The translations under genes and the position numbers were made by a program. A stretch of DNA of 64,000 nucleotides, taken from assembly GCA_023423895.1 (NCBI GenBank), contig JAFAER010000150.1, positions 1-64,000 on the forward strand. Direction: 5' to 3'. Numbering within the stretch: the stretch's first letter is position 1; every line of letters starts with the position of its first letter. This DNA is from Pseudomonadota bacterium. GTDB taxonomy: Bacteria > Myxococcota_A > Polyangia > Polyangiales > Polyangiaceae. The notes below the pieces were generated by a model. That model was not told the DNA's origin, searched no databases, and saw only the letters and a program-made list of their open reading frames with translations. Shown one piece after another: positions 10,946 through 19,052 of the stretch.

Positions 10946-11014
10946 AGATCGCTTTGCATCCTCCGCGTGTTACACCCAGTGACAGGCGCGCATCGCGCGC
11001 GGTCGCGTGCGCGC

Positions 11015-11020
11015 TATAGT
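11015..11020 (+). promoter_or_regulatory. -10-like TATAGT, 6 nt before ATG 11027
   Basis: TATAGT ends six bases before the ATG, which places the expected transcription start on the start codon itself. Confidence 0.6.
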
Positions 11021-11026
11021 GGAGCG

Positions 11027-12109
11027 ATGGGACGCTTGCGCGCGGGGGCCTTGCTCGGCACCGGCATCGCCGGCGCCATGCTCGGGTTCGCGGTCGCCAA
11101 CTGCGCTTCGCCCACGCAGATCGTCGTGGACGTGCGTGCGGACCGCTCCATTTGCACGACGCTCGTGACGGGCATCGCCGTGACGACGCTCGACCGCATC
11201 GATACCGAGACACTGGAGATTTACGAGAACGGCTGCGAAGCGGGCACCGATCAGGTGGGCACGCTCACGATCACACCGAGCGGCTCGAACGACGACTGGG
11301 TCGGGATTCGAATCGTCGGCGCGGTCAACGAGGCGGATCCGGACCGTTGCGGGCTGCCGGGAGTAGACGGCAAGCCGATCTGGGACGACTGCGTGCTCGC
11401 CCGTCGACGTGTCCAGTTCGTGCCGGGCAAAACGGTGACGATCACGGTGCGGCTCGCCGAGCGCTGCGTCGACCGCTATTGCGGCGGTGACCTCGAATGC
11501 AACCTCGGCGTGTGCGTGCGGCCCGACCAGGTCCAGCAAGACGGCGGCAACTCGCCCGCGGACAGGGACGGTGACGTATCGGACGACGTGTTCGTCCCGG
11601 ATGACGGTGGGGACGAGGCGTCGATCGACGCCGCGGCGGATGCGTGCTCACGCTGCAACGGGACGTCGTGCAGCGCCGGCGAGTGCAAGGTCGACTGCAG
11701 CCTCGTCGACTGCGTGAACAAGACGTTCTGCGCCGACGGGCTGAACTGCACGATCGAATGTCTGGCCGAGAACACGTGTTTCGCCACGCGCTGCGCCACG
11801 AATGGGAGCTGCACGTTCAACTGCACCGGCGGTCAGGGCCAGGCGAGACATTGCGACAGCATCCAGTGCGCAGCCTCGACCTGCAACGTGAGCTGCGCAA
11901 ACGCCGAGGCGACCTGCACCGGTGTCTACGTCGACGGCGGCACCAACACGATCAAATGCACGCCGACCAATGGTGGCAAGCCCACGTGCGACCGCGTCGA
12001 ATGTCAGGGCGGCGCGTGCACGCGGACGTGTGGTGACGGCGGGTGTGGTCTCGAGACTCTCTGCTCGGGCAACTGCGAGAAGTGGGAAGATGCGGGCCCG
12101 CTGGAGTGA
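11027..12109 (+). CDS. Cysteine-rich exported protein
   Basis: Exported protein of 360 residues. The signal segment (ALLGTGIAGAMLGFAVANC) ends at a Cys that may be lipidated. Residues about 30-145 form a beta-rich domain with few cysteines. After an Asp/Gly-rich linker, the C-terminal half is packed with cysteines in short CxxxxC and CxxxC spacings, suggesting a disulfide-stabilised repetitive fold. Similar Cys-rich tails are frequent in myxobacterial exported proteins. The function is not recognised. It is convergent with the next gene, 6 bases away. Confidence 0.85.
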   Translation: MGRLRAGALLGTGIAGAMLGFAVANCASPTQIVVDVRADRSICTTLVTGIAVTTLDRIDTETLEIYENGCEAGTDQVGTLTITPSGSNDDWVGIRIVGAVNEADPDRCGLPGVDGKPIWDDCVLARRRVQFVPGKTVTITVRLAERCVDRYCGGDLECNLGVCVRPDQVQQDGGNSPADRDGDVSDDVFVPDDGGDEASIDAAADACSRCNGTSCSAGECKVDCSLVDCVNKTFCADGLNCTIECLAENTCFATRCATNGSCTFNCTGGQGQARHCDSIQCAASTCNVSCANAEATCTGVYVDGGTNTIKCTPTNGGKPTCDRVECQGGACTRTCGDGGCGLETLCSGNCEKWEDAGPLE

Positions 12110-12115
12110 CCACGC

Positions 12116-13066
12116 TCACGGGCCGGTGACGAGCCCTCCGCCGAACGTGCCGCGGTCCGGCGAACGCTCCTGTGTCAACGCATAGGTTCCGGCGACGCCG
12201 CCTGCGACGACCAACCCAACGGCGGTCCAGAACCACCAACGGGTCACGAGCCCAGGGGACGCGTCACGCAGGGCCAGATCGACTTCGCGGCGATCACCGG
12301 GAGAGAGGGTCATCACCATCTTCTCCGTCTCGTGCCCCGCCGCCTTCGCGATCACCGTGTGCTGTCCAGGGCGAAGCCGCAGCTCGACCGGTGAACGGCC
12401 GATGGGCGTATCGTCGACGTCGATGTTCGCGCTCGGACGCGTTCGCACGATGACGAGCGCGTCGCTCTGCTTCGGCGACAGGCGCGCGTCGACCTTCGTC
12501 ACGGCGCCACCCGCGAGGTCGACCTCCTGCTTGAACGGTGCGTAACCCTCCGCGACGACCTCGATCGTTGCGGAGCCGGCGCGTGTCTTTACGCGCAGCT
12601 CATGATCGATGGTGCCTGCCGCCTTGTCGCGGATCAGGAGGCGCGCGCCAGGGGCGTTCGTCGACACCACGAGCGTCGCGATGCGACCGCGGAGATCGGT
12701 GAGGAGATCCGAGAGACCGGGCACCTTCGAGCGCAGCGCCGGCGCCGCCTCGCGGTCGAACCGTTCGAGCTTTTCGAGCGCCTCGGGGTACTCACCGAGA
12801 GACTCGAGCGCGCGGCCCTGATTGTAGAGGAGCGCCGGATCCGCGGTGAGCTCGTACGCCCGTGCGTACAGCGCGAGCGCGTCCGCATGGCGGTCCTGAT
12901 CCATCAAGGCGTCTGCTTCCTTCTTCAGGCGTGCCGACTCGGCCTTGTCGCTCTTCGTGATCTTGTGGGGCTCTGCCCGGGCCGTGCTCGCGAGCGACGA
13001 CGACAGGAGCGCCGCGGACGACACGAACGCGACCACGAAGAAGAGGAGGAAGGGGAAACGCCGCAC
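12116..13066 (-). CDS. TPR-PEGA membrane protein in kinase operon
   Basis: Protein of 316 residues starting at GTG. It has an N-terminal signal peptide, TPR-like helices (DALMDQDRHADALALYARAY and the next repeat, residues about 48-110), and two PEGA units (APGARLLIRDKAAG and SANIDVDDTPIGRSPVEL, then RPGQHTVIAKA). One C-terminal hydrophobic helix (WWFWTAVGLVVAGGVAG) follows. PEGA domains are common on the outer side of bacterial Ser/Thr kinase systems. It begins 32 bases after the kinase gene at 13099-14532, so the two are probably one transcript and may act together. Confidence 0.88.
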   Translation of the reverse strand: MRRFPFLLFFVVAFVSSAALLSSSLASTARAEPHKITKSDKAESARLKKEADALMDQDRHADALALYARAYELTADPALLYNQGRALESLGEYPEALEKLERFDREAAPALRSKVPGLSDLLTDLRGRIATLVVSTNAPGARLLIRDKAAGTIDHELRVKTRAGSATIEVVAEGYAPFKQEVDLAGGAVTKVDARLSPKQSDALVIVRTRPSANIDVDDTPIGRSPVELRLRPGQHTVIAKAAGHETEKMVMTLSPGDRREVDLALRDASPGLVTRWWFWTAVGLVVAGGVAGTYALTQERSPDRGTFGGGLVTGP

Positions 13067-13098
13067 GAGGGTCGACCTCGGTCGTGGATGATGGCGGG

Positions 13099-14532
13099 TC
13101 AGAGATGCTTCGGCAATGCGGGGGACACCGACGGAGCGGGCGAGGGCGACGGCGCTGGAGACGGAGACGAAGCTGGGACCGGAGTTGACGCGCTCGGTGA
13201 CGACGACCCGCCCGGACGCGCGGTGGCTGCCGGTTTCGTCTTCGGCCTCGGGCCTGTCTTCGACGACGCGGTGCTCGTCGGATCTACCGGGGACGACACA
13301 CCGATGAGCGTCGGTATGCTCGGGACGTTCACGGCAGGCGCCTGCGTCGTCGCGACGAGCGCGCTCGCTTGTGGCTGCTCCGTCGTCGCCGCCGTCGCGA
13401 CGTAAACGGCCTGAGCGGCTTGCGGTTGCAAGAGAACGTCGCGCTTCCAGACGGCGAGGCCGGTGAGCGCTCCGAGCGCCGCGAACAGCGGAAGTGCAAA
13501 CGCGCGTTTTGCCCGGTCCCAGGCCTTGCGCGGCGAAGGCGTCTCGAACGAGAGGTTCGTTCGTGCGTCGCGAACGCCTTCGAGCGACGGACGCGGCACA
13601 TCGAGGTTCCGGCGCGGAACGCTTGCGGGCGGAAGGCGAGCGACCACGTTCGTGATGGGCTCCAGGTTCTCCGCGAATGGAGCCAGGGCTCGCCGCAGCT
13701 CCTCGGCCGACTGGAAGCGCGCATCCGGATCTTTCGCGAGCGCCTTGATGACGACCGCGACGAGACCAGGCGGAAGCGTCGGGACGAGCCGCGTCGGCGG
13801 GACGACGGGATCGGTTACGATCTGCGCGATCACCGATCGGGCGTCTCCCGAATACGGCGTACGGCCGGTGAGGAGCTCGAAGAGGATGACGCCGAGCGAC
13901 CAGATGTCGGTTCGATGATCGACGGACGAAGCAGAACGGATCTGCTCCGGGGACATGTAGTCGACGGTCCCGAAGACCGCATCGGGTGCGGTGAGCCTCC
14001 GTGCCCCTTCCGCCACGTTCTTTGCGATGCCGAAGTCGAGGATCTTGAGCAGGCGCCGCTCGGTCATCTCGCCGAGCTCGGTCAGAAACAGATTCTCGGG
14101 TTTGAGATCACGATGGACGATCCCGAGGGCATGCGCCTCGGAGATCCCGTTCGCCGCCTGGCACACGTAGTCGACTGCGAGCTCCATCGGCAGCGCGTAC
14201 CGCCGCTGCAGCTCCGTGCCGAGGTCGTGGCCGACGAGCAGCTCCATCGTGATGTACGGCTGGCCGTCCGGGAGCTTGTCGACGTCGTAGACGCGCGCGA
14301 CATTCGGGCTCCGCAGCTGCGCCGCGGCCCGCGCCTCCTGCGCGAAGCGTGCGACCGCCGTGGGATCTCGTGCGAGCTCCGGCTTCAGCAGCTTGAGGGC
14401 GACCGCCTGACGGAGGTGGATGTGCTCCGCCTCGTAGACGAGGCACATCCCTCCCGCACCGAGCATCCGGGCGATGCGGTACTTCCCGGCGAGGGTGTCT
14501 CCCTCGGAGGGCGGAAGGGAGGCCGAACCCAC
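13099..14532 (-). CDS. Hanks-type Ser/Thr protein kinase, membrane-anchored
   Basis: Kinase of 477 residues. It has GAGGMCLVYEA, VALKLL, GIVHRDLKPENLFL, ILDFGIAK and MSPEQ, so all catalytic motifs are intact. One membrane helix at about residues 344-362 (LPLFAALGALTGLAV) is followed by a Pro/Ser/Ala-rich tail. I place the start at the GTG at 14532 and not at the upstream ATG at 14634, because TACGCT lies seven bases before that GTG and the protein then begins 11 residues before the kinase fold. It is followed by the TPR-PEGA gene. Confidence 0.92.
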   Translation of the reverse strand: MGSASLPPSEGDTLAGKYRIARMLGAGGMCLVYEAEHIHLRQAVALKLLKPELARDPTAVARFAQEARAAAQLRSPNVARVYDVDKLPDGQPYITMELLVGHDLGTELQRRYALPMELAVDYVCQAANGISEAHALGIVHRDLKPENLFLTELGEMTERRLLKILDFGIAKNVAEGARRLTAPDAVFGTVDYMSPEQIRSASSVDHRTDIWSLGVILFELLTGRTPYSGDARSVIAQIVTDPVVPPTRLVPTLPPGLVAVVIKALAKDPDARFQSAEELRRALAPFAENLEPITNVVARLPPASVPRRNLDVPRPSLEGVRDARTNLSFETPSPRKAWDRAKRAFALPLFAALGALTGLAVWKRDVLLQPQAAQAVYVATAATTEQPQASALVATTQAPAVNVPSIPTLIGVSSPVDPTSTASSKTGPRPKTKPAATARPGGSSSPSASTPVPASSPSPAPSPSPAPSVSPALPKHL

Positions 14533-14539
14533 GCTTTCG

Positions 14540-14545
14540 AGCGTA
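14540..14545 (-). promoter_or_regulatory. -10-like TACGCT, 7 nt before GTG 14532
   Basis: On the minus strand TACGCT is followed by seven bases and then GTG. It supports a leaderless transcript and decides the start of the kinase. Confidence 0.55.
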
Positions 14546-14711
14546 GCGCTCAGCTCGCACCCGGAACAAGGCCGCGCGCCGTCGAGCGTTTTCAAGTTTT
14601 CATGGGCGCCTGCCACGCGGCGGCTCTGACGCACGTTTCCGTTCTCGCCGGATGGCGCGAGGAGCGCGCGAACGAACGCGGCAGCCGGCGGCCGAGGCGT
14701 GCATCCTCAGC

Positions 14712-14717
14712 TATGCT
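14712..14717 (+). promoter_or_regulatory. -10-like TATGCT upstream of ATG 14763
   Basis: TATGCT would give a leader of roughly 38 bases before the ATG at 14763. No in-frame start codon lies closer. Confidence 0.4.
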
Positions 14718-14762
14718 CCTCTCGAACCCGCGAGATCCCTGCGCCAGACCCATCAATGGCCC

Positions 14763-15638
14763 ATGACGTGCAGCGGCACGAGCGTGCACCCAGAACCCAG
14801 CTCGCTGGACCTGTCTCGAGCGTTCCTGCCGGAGGCGCTCGCGGGACTCGCGGCGGTACGGGCCCTCGACGACGGCGATGACCGCCGGCGGATGAACCAG
14901 ATCCGCGCGGTCAGCTACCTGCACCTGTTCGATCAATTCGAGACCTGCCTCGCGGACGCGGCGCGTGCTCACGGGACGCGGGACGTCGATGCGCGCGACA
15001 CGCTCGTGCCGCTGCTCCATCTCGAGTCCTTCGATCACAACGAGCTCTTTCGGAGCTTCGAACGTGCGTTCGGCAAGACGTTTCCCGTCGAGCCGAAGCT
15101 GCTTCCGCGCCCGGCCGACCTCGACGAGATCCTCTCCGCCGCGGTGCCGCTGTCGCTCCTCATCGTCGCGCTGCACCTGAAGCTCGTGACGCAGCAGCAC
15201 TACCTCGCATGTGTCCGCGGTGACGAGAGCCTCGAGCCGACGTTCGTGAAGGTCCTGAAGGAGCACTGGGGAATGGAGTGCGGGCGGACGCGGAGCGCCA
15301 GCTCGACGCTCGCGATCCAACACGCGCTCGGGGCGGCGCTGCCGGGGCGCATCCCTGCTGCGCTTCGCGACTATCGCCGCATCATGTTCGTCTGCGATGA
15401 CGTCCTCCGGCGACAGTCGGAGCTCGACGTCCAGACGCTCGAGGCGGCGCGTGGAGCGCCGCTCGCTGCCCCCGACCGAGAGGCCGTCGTCGAAGCGCAG
15501 TTCGCGGGCCTCCGAAAGACGTTCATCACCTTCGGGATCGTCAACGCTGCGTTCGTCTATGCCATGCGGTCGCTCGGACCGAGCGCCCCGGCGATGCTCG
15601 CAGGAGTCGTCTCGGCGCTCTCGTCGCGCGAAGAGTGA
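14763..15638 (+). CDS. Uncharacterised helical protein with His/Glu motifs
   Basis: Soluble, mostly helical protein of 291 residues that I cannot place in a family. It has no signal peptide. Potential metal-ligand clusters occur on predicted helices: LHLFDQFE, LLHLESFDHNELF, TQQHYLAC and KEHWGMECGR. Such spacing recalls ferritin-like or haem-oxygenase-like helical bundles, but this is only a visual impression. A hydrophobic helix closes the protein (FITFGIVNAAFVYAM). It lies just upstream of the NtrC-type regulator on the same strand, 277 bases away, so a link to the gas-vesicle system is possible but unproven. Confidence 0.7.
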   Translation: MTCSGTSVHPEPSSLDLSRAFLPEALAGLAAVRALDDGDDRRRMNQIRAVSYLHLFDQFETCLADAARAHGTRDVDARDTLVPLLHLESFDHNELFRSFERAFGKTFPVEPKLLPRPADLDEILSAAVPLSLLIVALHLKLVTQQHYLACVRGDESLEPTFVKVLKEHWGMECGRTRSASSTLAIQHALGAALPGRIPAALRDYRRIMFVCDDVLRRQSELDVQTLEAARGAPLAAPDREAVVEAQFAGLRKTFITFGIVNAAFVYAMRSLGPSAPAMLAGVVSALSSREE

Positions 15639-15695
15639 TCGCTCGGACGCGCGATCAGCCGCGTTCGGCGCGACGAACGTTCGCTCGTGCGAACG
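15637..15695. repeat. Two consecutive inverted repeats
   Basis: GATCGC/GCGATC (15637-15642 and 15651-15656) overlaps the stop codon of the upstream gene. CGTTCG/CGAACG (15678-15683 and 15690-15695) follows. They could form terminator or operator hairpins in the spacer before the NtrC-type gene. No T-run is present. Confidence 0.35.
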
Positions 15696-15915
15696 ACGTG
15701 GCTGCCGCTGGGACGACCGTGCGGCCTCGCCTCGTATCGTGACAAAAGGCATCACGCGTGCGGTACAACCCAGTGCGGCGACGCGGTGCGAACGAGCACT
15801 TTTCGGCGAGAACTGCAGGCTCGCGCGAGCTGAAGTACCGGATGGTCGTGTACCGGAGTCCTCGGATCGGTGGTGTTAGCTGATGCGGCATGCAACCTGC
15901 AGCGGCAGTCGCGCC

Positions 15916-17322
15916 ATGACCGAACGCAGAGTCCTCGCGGTCGACGACGAGCAGGAAACATGTGACCTGCTCAAGATGAGTCTGGAGCGGGAAGGCTTCT
16001 CCGTCACGACGTGCACGTCGGCGGAGGCGGCTCTGGAGCTGGTGGGGGCGGTCGACTTCGACCTCGTGATCACCGACCTCAGCATGCCCGAGATGGGCGG
16101 CCTCGAGCTTTGTGAACGCGTCCTCGGAACGCGACCGAACGTACCCGTCGTCGTGATCACGGGGCAGGGAAGTCTCGAGACCGCGATCGGCGCGATGCGC
16201 GTCGGTGCGTACGACTTCATCACCAAACCCGTCGATCCGAAGCTGCTCGCCGTCGCAGCGACGCGCGCGCTGCGGCACAAAGGGCTCGCCGACGAGGTGA
16301 AGCGGCTCCGGACCGAGGTCGCGATCGACGAGATCACGATCCCCAGCGTCGTCGGCGCGAGCGCCGCGATGCGCCGTGTCTTCACGCTGGTCCAGCGCGT
16401 CGCGGACAGCGAAGCCGGCGTCTTGATCCACGGCGAGACCGGCACGGGCAAGGAGCTCATCGCGCGAGCCATCCACGACCGCGGCAAGCGGAAGGAAGGC
16501 CCATTCGTAGCGATCAACTGCGCGGCGGTTCCCGCTTCGCTCATCGAGAGCGAGCTGTTCGGACACGAGCGCGGCGCCTTCACCGACGCGAAGGTGCAGC
16601 GCACCGGTCTCTTCGTGCAGGCCGACGGCGGCACGCTGTTCCTCGACGAGATTGGTGAGCTCCCGATCGAGGTGCAGCCGAAGCTTCTCCGCGCTCTCCA
16701 GGAGCGCAAGGTCCGTCCGGTCGGCTCGAACCGGGAGATCCCGTTCGACGCGCGCGTGATCGCCGCGACGAACCGCGTCCTCGAAGACGAGGTGTACGAG
16801 CGGCGGTTCCGCGAGGACCTCTTCTACCGAATCAACGTCGTGAAGATCGACGTGCCCCCGCTTCGCGAGCGTGGCGGCGACGTTCTCCATCTGGCGCGGC
16901 ACTTCCTCCAGATCTATGCGGAGCGCCACGGCAAGCACGAGATCGACCTGTCGCCGGCGGCGGCCGAGAAGCTGATCTCGTATTCGTGGCCCGGCAACGT
17001 CCGCGAGCTCGAGAACTGCATCGACGGCGCGGTGGCACTCGCGCGGAGCTCACGCATCGAGATCGACGACCTGCCGGAGAAGGTGAAGAGCTTCCGTCCG
17101 GAGCGCTTCGTCGTCTCGGCGAATCAGCCCGAAGAGATCGTGACGATCGACGAGCTGGAGAGGCGTTACATCCTTCGCGTCCTGTCCCTCGTCGGTGGGA
17201 ACAAGTCGCGAGCAGCGCAGGTGCTCGGCTTCGATCGCCGAACGCTTTACCGAAAGCTGGAGCGCTATCAGAACGGGACGGCCGCTGGTGCCAGCACCGA
17301 GGGCGCTCCGGCGCGTCTCTGA
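15916..17322 (+). CDS. NtrC-family sigma54-dependent response regulator
   Basis: Transcription activator for sigma54 RNA polymerase, 468 residues. The receiver domain (residues 1-120) has the acidic pair in VDDEQE, phospho-acceptor Asp54 in VITDLSMPEMGG and Lys in ITKPVD. The AAA+ domain has GETGTGKE (Walker A), the sigma54-contacting GAFTDA loop (about residue 220), GGTLFLDEIGELP (Walker B) and the SWPGNVREL sensor region. The C-terminal Fis-type helix-turn-helix is GGNKSRAAQVLGFDRRTLYRKL. An upstream in-frame ATG at 15883 exists; the 15916 start puts the phospho-Asp at position 54, as in NtrC. A candidate sigma54 promoter lies before the gvp genes 1.6 kb downstream. Its kinase is unknown; the one at 19851 is a candidate. 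Confidence 0.93.
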   Translation: MTERRVLAVDDEQETCDLLKMSLEREGFSVTTCTSAEAALELVGAVDFDLVITDLSMPEMGGLELCERVLGTRPNVPVVVITGQGSLETAIGAMRVGAYDFITKPVDPKLLAVAATRALRHKGLADEVKRLRTEVAIDEITIPSVVGASAAMRRVFTLVQRVADSEAGVLIHGETGTGKELIARAIHDRGKRKEGPFVAINCAAVPASLIESELFGHERGAFTDAKVQRTGLFVQADGGTLFLDEIGELPIEVQPKLLRALQERKVRPVGSNREIPFDARVIAATNRVLEDEVYERRFREDLFYRINVVKIDVPPLRERGGDVLHLARHFLQIYAERHGKHEIDLSPAAAEKLISYSWPGNVRELENCIDGAVALARSSRIEIDDLPEKVKSFRPERFVVSANQPEEIVTIDELERRYILRVLSLVGGNKSRAAQVLGFDRRTLYRKLERYQNGTAAGASTEGAPARL

Positions 17323-17348
17323 TGTTCCGGAGACCGAGCCCGCGGCGA

Positions 17349-17927
17349 TCAGTTGGCGGCCGACCGCGCCGGCACGTAGGCGTCCACCGCCGACACGACC
17401 TCGTAGTCGCCGGAGCCCGTCGCATCGACGACCTGGGCGTGGCGGTAGCCCAGCTTCATGTGCATGAGACCGCTGGTGCGACCGGGGGTGCTGATCGCGA
17501 AGCCGAGTCGGGCCCAGTGAGCAGCGCGAACCGCATCACCGTAAGCTACGACTGCGAGCTGACAGCCGCTGCCGAGGGTATCGCAAAGACGGCGTACGAG
17601 AGCGAGGTCGAGGTTCTTGCCCCGGTGCTCCTCGGCGATCGTGATGTGGTCGATGTAGAGTAGGTCGATCCCGGCGCCGTCGGCGTAGTCGTCCTTGTAC
17701 CAACCCTGCGCGAAGTAGACGTCGTGAAGCGGCTCGAGACGCGTGCCGTGCAGCGCGGGCCACACTTCTCCGGCCGCGTCTGCTGCCTCGCCGACGTGGA
17801 CGAGCGCGACGCGTGCCGAGCCGTAGGTCCGTACGTCGTCAGCCAGCTTCACATCGAGCCAGGTGACGTAGCCGCCTTTCGGTTCGAGTTCGATATCCGT
17901 GGTGACGGAGAGCTTCATGCCAATCAC
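17349..17927 (-). CDS. GNAT-like acetyltransferase-fold protein
   Basis: Protein of 192 residues with the pattern of a GCN5-related N-acetyltransferase: a beta strand LLYIDHITIAEEHRGKNLDLALV containing the hydrophobic strand and an RGKN-type acyl-CoA loop, then QLAVVAYGDAVRAAHWARLGF. The acyl-CoA motif (EEHRGKNLD) departs from the usual Q/RxxGxG/A, so activity is uncertain. The start is GTG at 17927 or ATG at 17918; a GGAGGG lies 10 bases before the GTG. It converges on the NtrC-type gene. Confidence 0.7.
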   Translation of the reverse strand: MIGMKLSVTTDIELEPKGGYVTWLDVKLADDVRTYGSARVALVHVGEAADAAGEVWPALHGTRLEPLHDVYFAQGWYKDDYADGAGIDLLYIDHITIAEEHRGKNLDLALVRRLCDTLGSGCQLAVVAYGDAVRAAHWARLGFAISTPGRTSGLMHMKLGYRHAQVVDATGSGDYEVVSAVDAYVPARSAAN

Positions 17928-18087
17928 GCTGACAGAGCCCTCCAGAGGGCGTCAACGAAGCGGAACGGCTCAGCTCCATTTTTGCCACACACGCCGCACT
18001 TCTGAGGCGCAATGGCTCGCTTTCAGCGGCGCGATGCCGCGGGCTGCGGCGCCGACAGCCTCCCAAGTTCGGAGAATTTGCATGAAA

Positions 18088-18093
18088 TAGGAT
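18088..18093 (+). promoter_or_regulatory. -10-like TAGGAT, 9 nt before small ORF
   Basis: TAGGAT lies in a locally AT-rich stretch and is followed nine bases later by ATG 18103. This is the geometry seen at other leaderless starts in the window. Confidence 0.4.
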
Positions 18094-18102
18094 GCAGGAT
18101 GC

Positions 18103-18231
18103 ATGGGTCGATCACGCACGGGGCACTTCGCCACGCAGCACTGGATCGGGGCGCATCGCCACAAGTTCGACGTGCTCGTACCGAGCGAAGCGCCCGAGAG
18201 AGGCGCTCGAGAGAGAGAACGCGAAAACTGA
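18103..18231 (+). CDS. Possible 42-residue small protein
   Basis: Short frame of 42 codons. Its first 31 codons mostly end in G or C, as in real genes of this genome. The peptide is basic and His-rich at first (ATQHWIGAHRHKFDVLVP) and ends in a run of Arg/Glu. It may instead be the remnant of a longer gene. No family is recognised. Confidence 0.35.
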   Translation: MGRSRTGHFATQHWIGAHRHKFDVLVPSEAPERGAREREREN

Positions 18232-18290
18232 CGGAGAGAGCGATTCGGTGATCCCCGGCAGATTCATTGACCAGTCGCCGGAGCGCTGGC

Positions 18291-18860
18291 TCACGGATGC
18301 CAGGCGAGCACGATCACCACGTACGAGAGCAGAATGCGCGGGACGCGCATGATCGCGAGGACGCCGTAGGCCTTGTAAGGCAGGCGCATCGCTCCGCTCG
18401 CCATGCAGAGGAGCGAGAACGAGATCGGTAGGAGCGTCGCCGCTGCGAGGCCGACGTAGCCTTGTCGTTCGATGAGACCGGTCAAGAGCTCGCGCGACTT
18501 CTGTAGCCGTCGAGCGACCATCGGCACGCCGCCGAGACCGCGCGCGAGGGCGAAGGCCGTCAGGCCGCCGAGCTCCGATCCGACGAGCACGGCGAGGACC
18601 ACGATGACGACTTCGTAGCCACCCGCGATGCCGGTGAAGAGATAGAACTGAGGCGGGATCGGGAAGTGAACGCTGTCGGCGAGGAACGCCCCAGCGCCCA
18701 TCCCCGCTACGCCGAAGCGCGACACGAACCATTCCCCGAAGCGCGTCAGCTCCGACCGGAACGCCCATCCGAGGAAGCTCACCACCGCGACGAGCGCGGC
18801 GAAGCTGACGACGACGCGGAGCACGCCGAAGAGCGTCTCGTACTTCACCGTGCGGTCCAC
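18291..18860 (-). CDS. DedA/YqaA-like VTT-domain membrane protein
   Basis: Integral membrane protein of 189 residues. It resembles the small DedA/YqaA branch of the VTT (SNARE-associated) superfamily, which is linked to lipid scrambling and membrane homeostasis. Hydrophobic segments include the N-terminal helix (VVVSFAALVAVVSFLGW), FLADSVHFPIPPQFYLFTGI, VIVVLAVLVGSELGGL, and two near the C-terminus (LLPISFSLLCMASGA and LLSYVVIVLAW). An upstream in-frame ATG at 19070 would run through the gvp promoter region. The GTG at 18860 gives a compact protein and a sensible divergent spacer. Confidence 0.8.
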   Translation of the reverse strand: MDRTVKYETLFGVLRVVVSFAALVAVVSFLGWAFRSELTRFGEWFVSRFGVAGMGAGAFLADSVHFPIPPQFYLFTGIAGGYEVVIVVLAVLVGSELGGLTAFALARGLGGVPMVARRLQKSRELLTGLIERQGYVGLAAATLLPISFSLLCMASGAMRLPYKAYGVLAIMRVPRILLSYVVIVLAWHP

Positions 18861-18957
18861 GGCGACCTGGAAAGCAAGAGGTCGTCCAAACGTTCGACTG
18901 CAGCGCTGCGCGTGAGCAGCAGTGTTTTCCACTCCAGCGCGCACGGAGGGCGTGCGG

Positions 18958-18973
18958 TGGCTCGGATGGTGCT
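18958..18973 (+). promoter_or_regulatory. Candidate sigma54 (-24/-12) promoter for gvp operon
   Basis: TGGCTCGGATGGTGCT matches the sigma54 consensus TGGCACG-N4-TTGCW at all but two positions, with the exact GG-N10-GC spacing. It lies in the spacer upstream of the gvpJ-like gene, giving a leader of about 70 bases. A sigma54 activator is encoded 1.6 kb upstream. Confidence 0.6.
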
Positions 18974-19052
18974 TGGTTGCGACGTATGGCCGCACACCCG
19001 ATGCGGCTAGATTTTCTGCGCGAAGTGCGAAACCCTGGGTGATCTCTGAACG

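Larger units (their letters stand above)
17928..18290. other. Spacer with one small-ORF candidate
   Basis: This 363-base spacer has only one plausible gene, the 42-codon frame at 18103. The remainder shows no coding signal I trust. The AT-richer stretch around 18072-18093 holds the promoter candidate for that frame. Confidence 0.5.

Noticed and set aside
18967..18981. Second sigma54-like match (TGGTGC...TTGC)
   Set aside because: The GG-to-GC spacing is nine bases and not ten; the overlapping 18958 site has the correct spacing.
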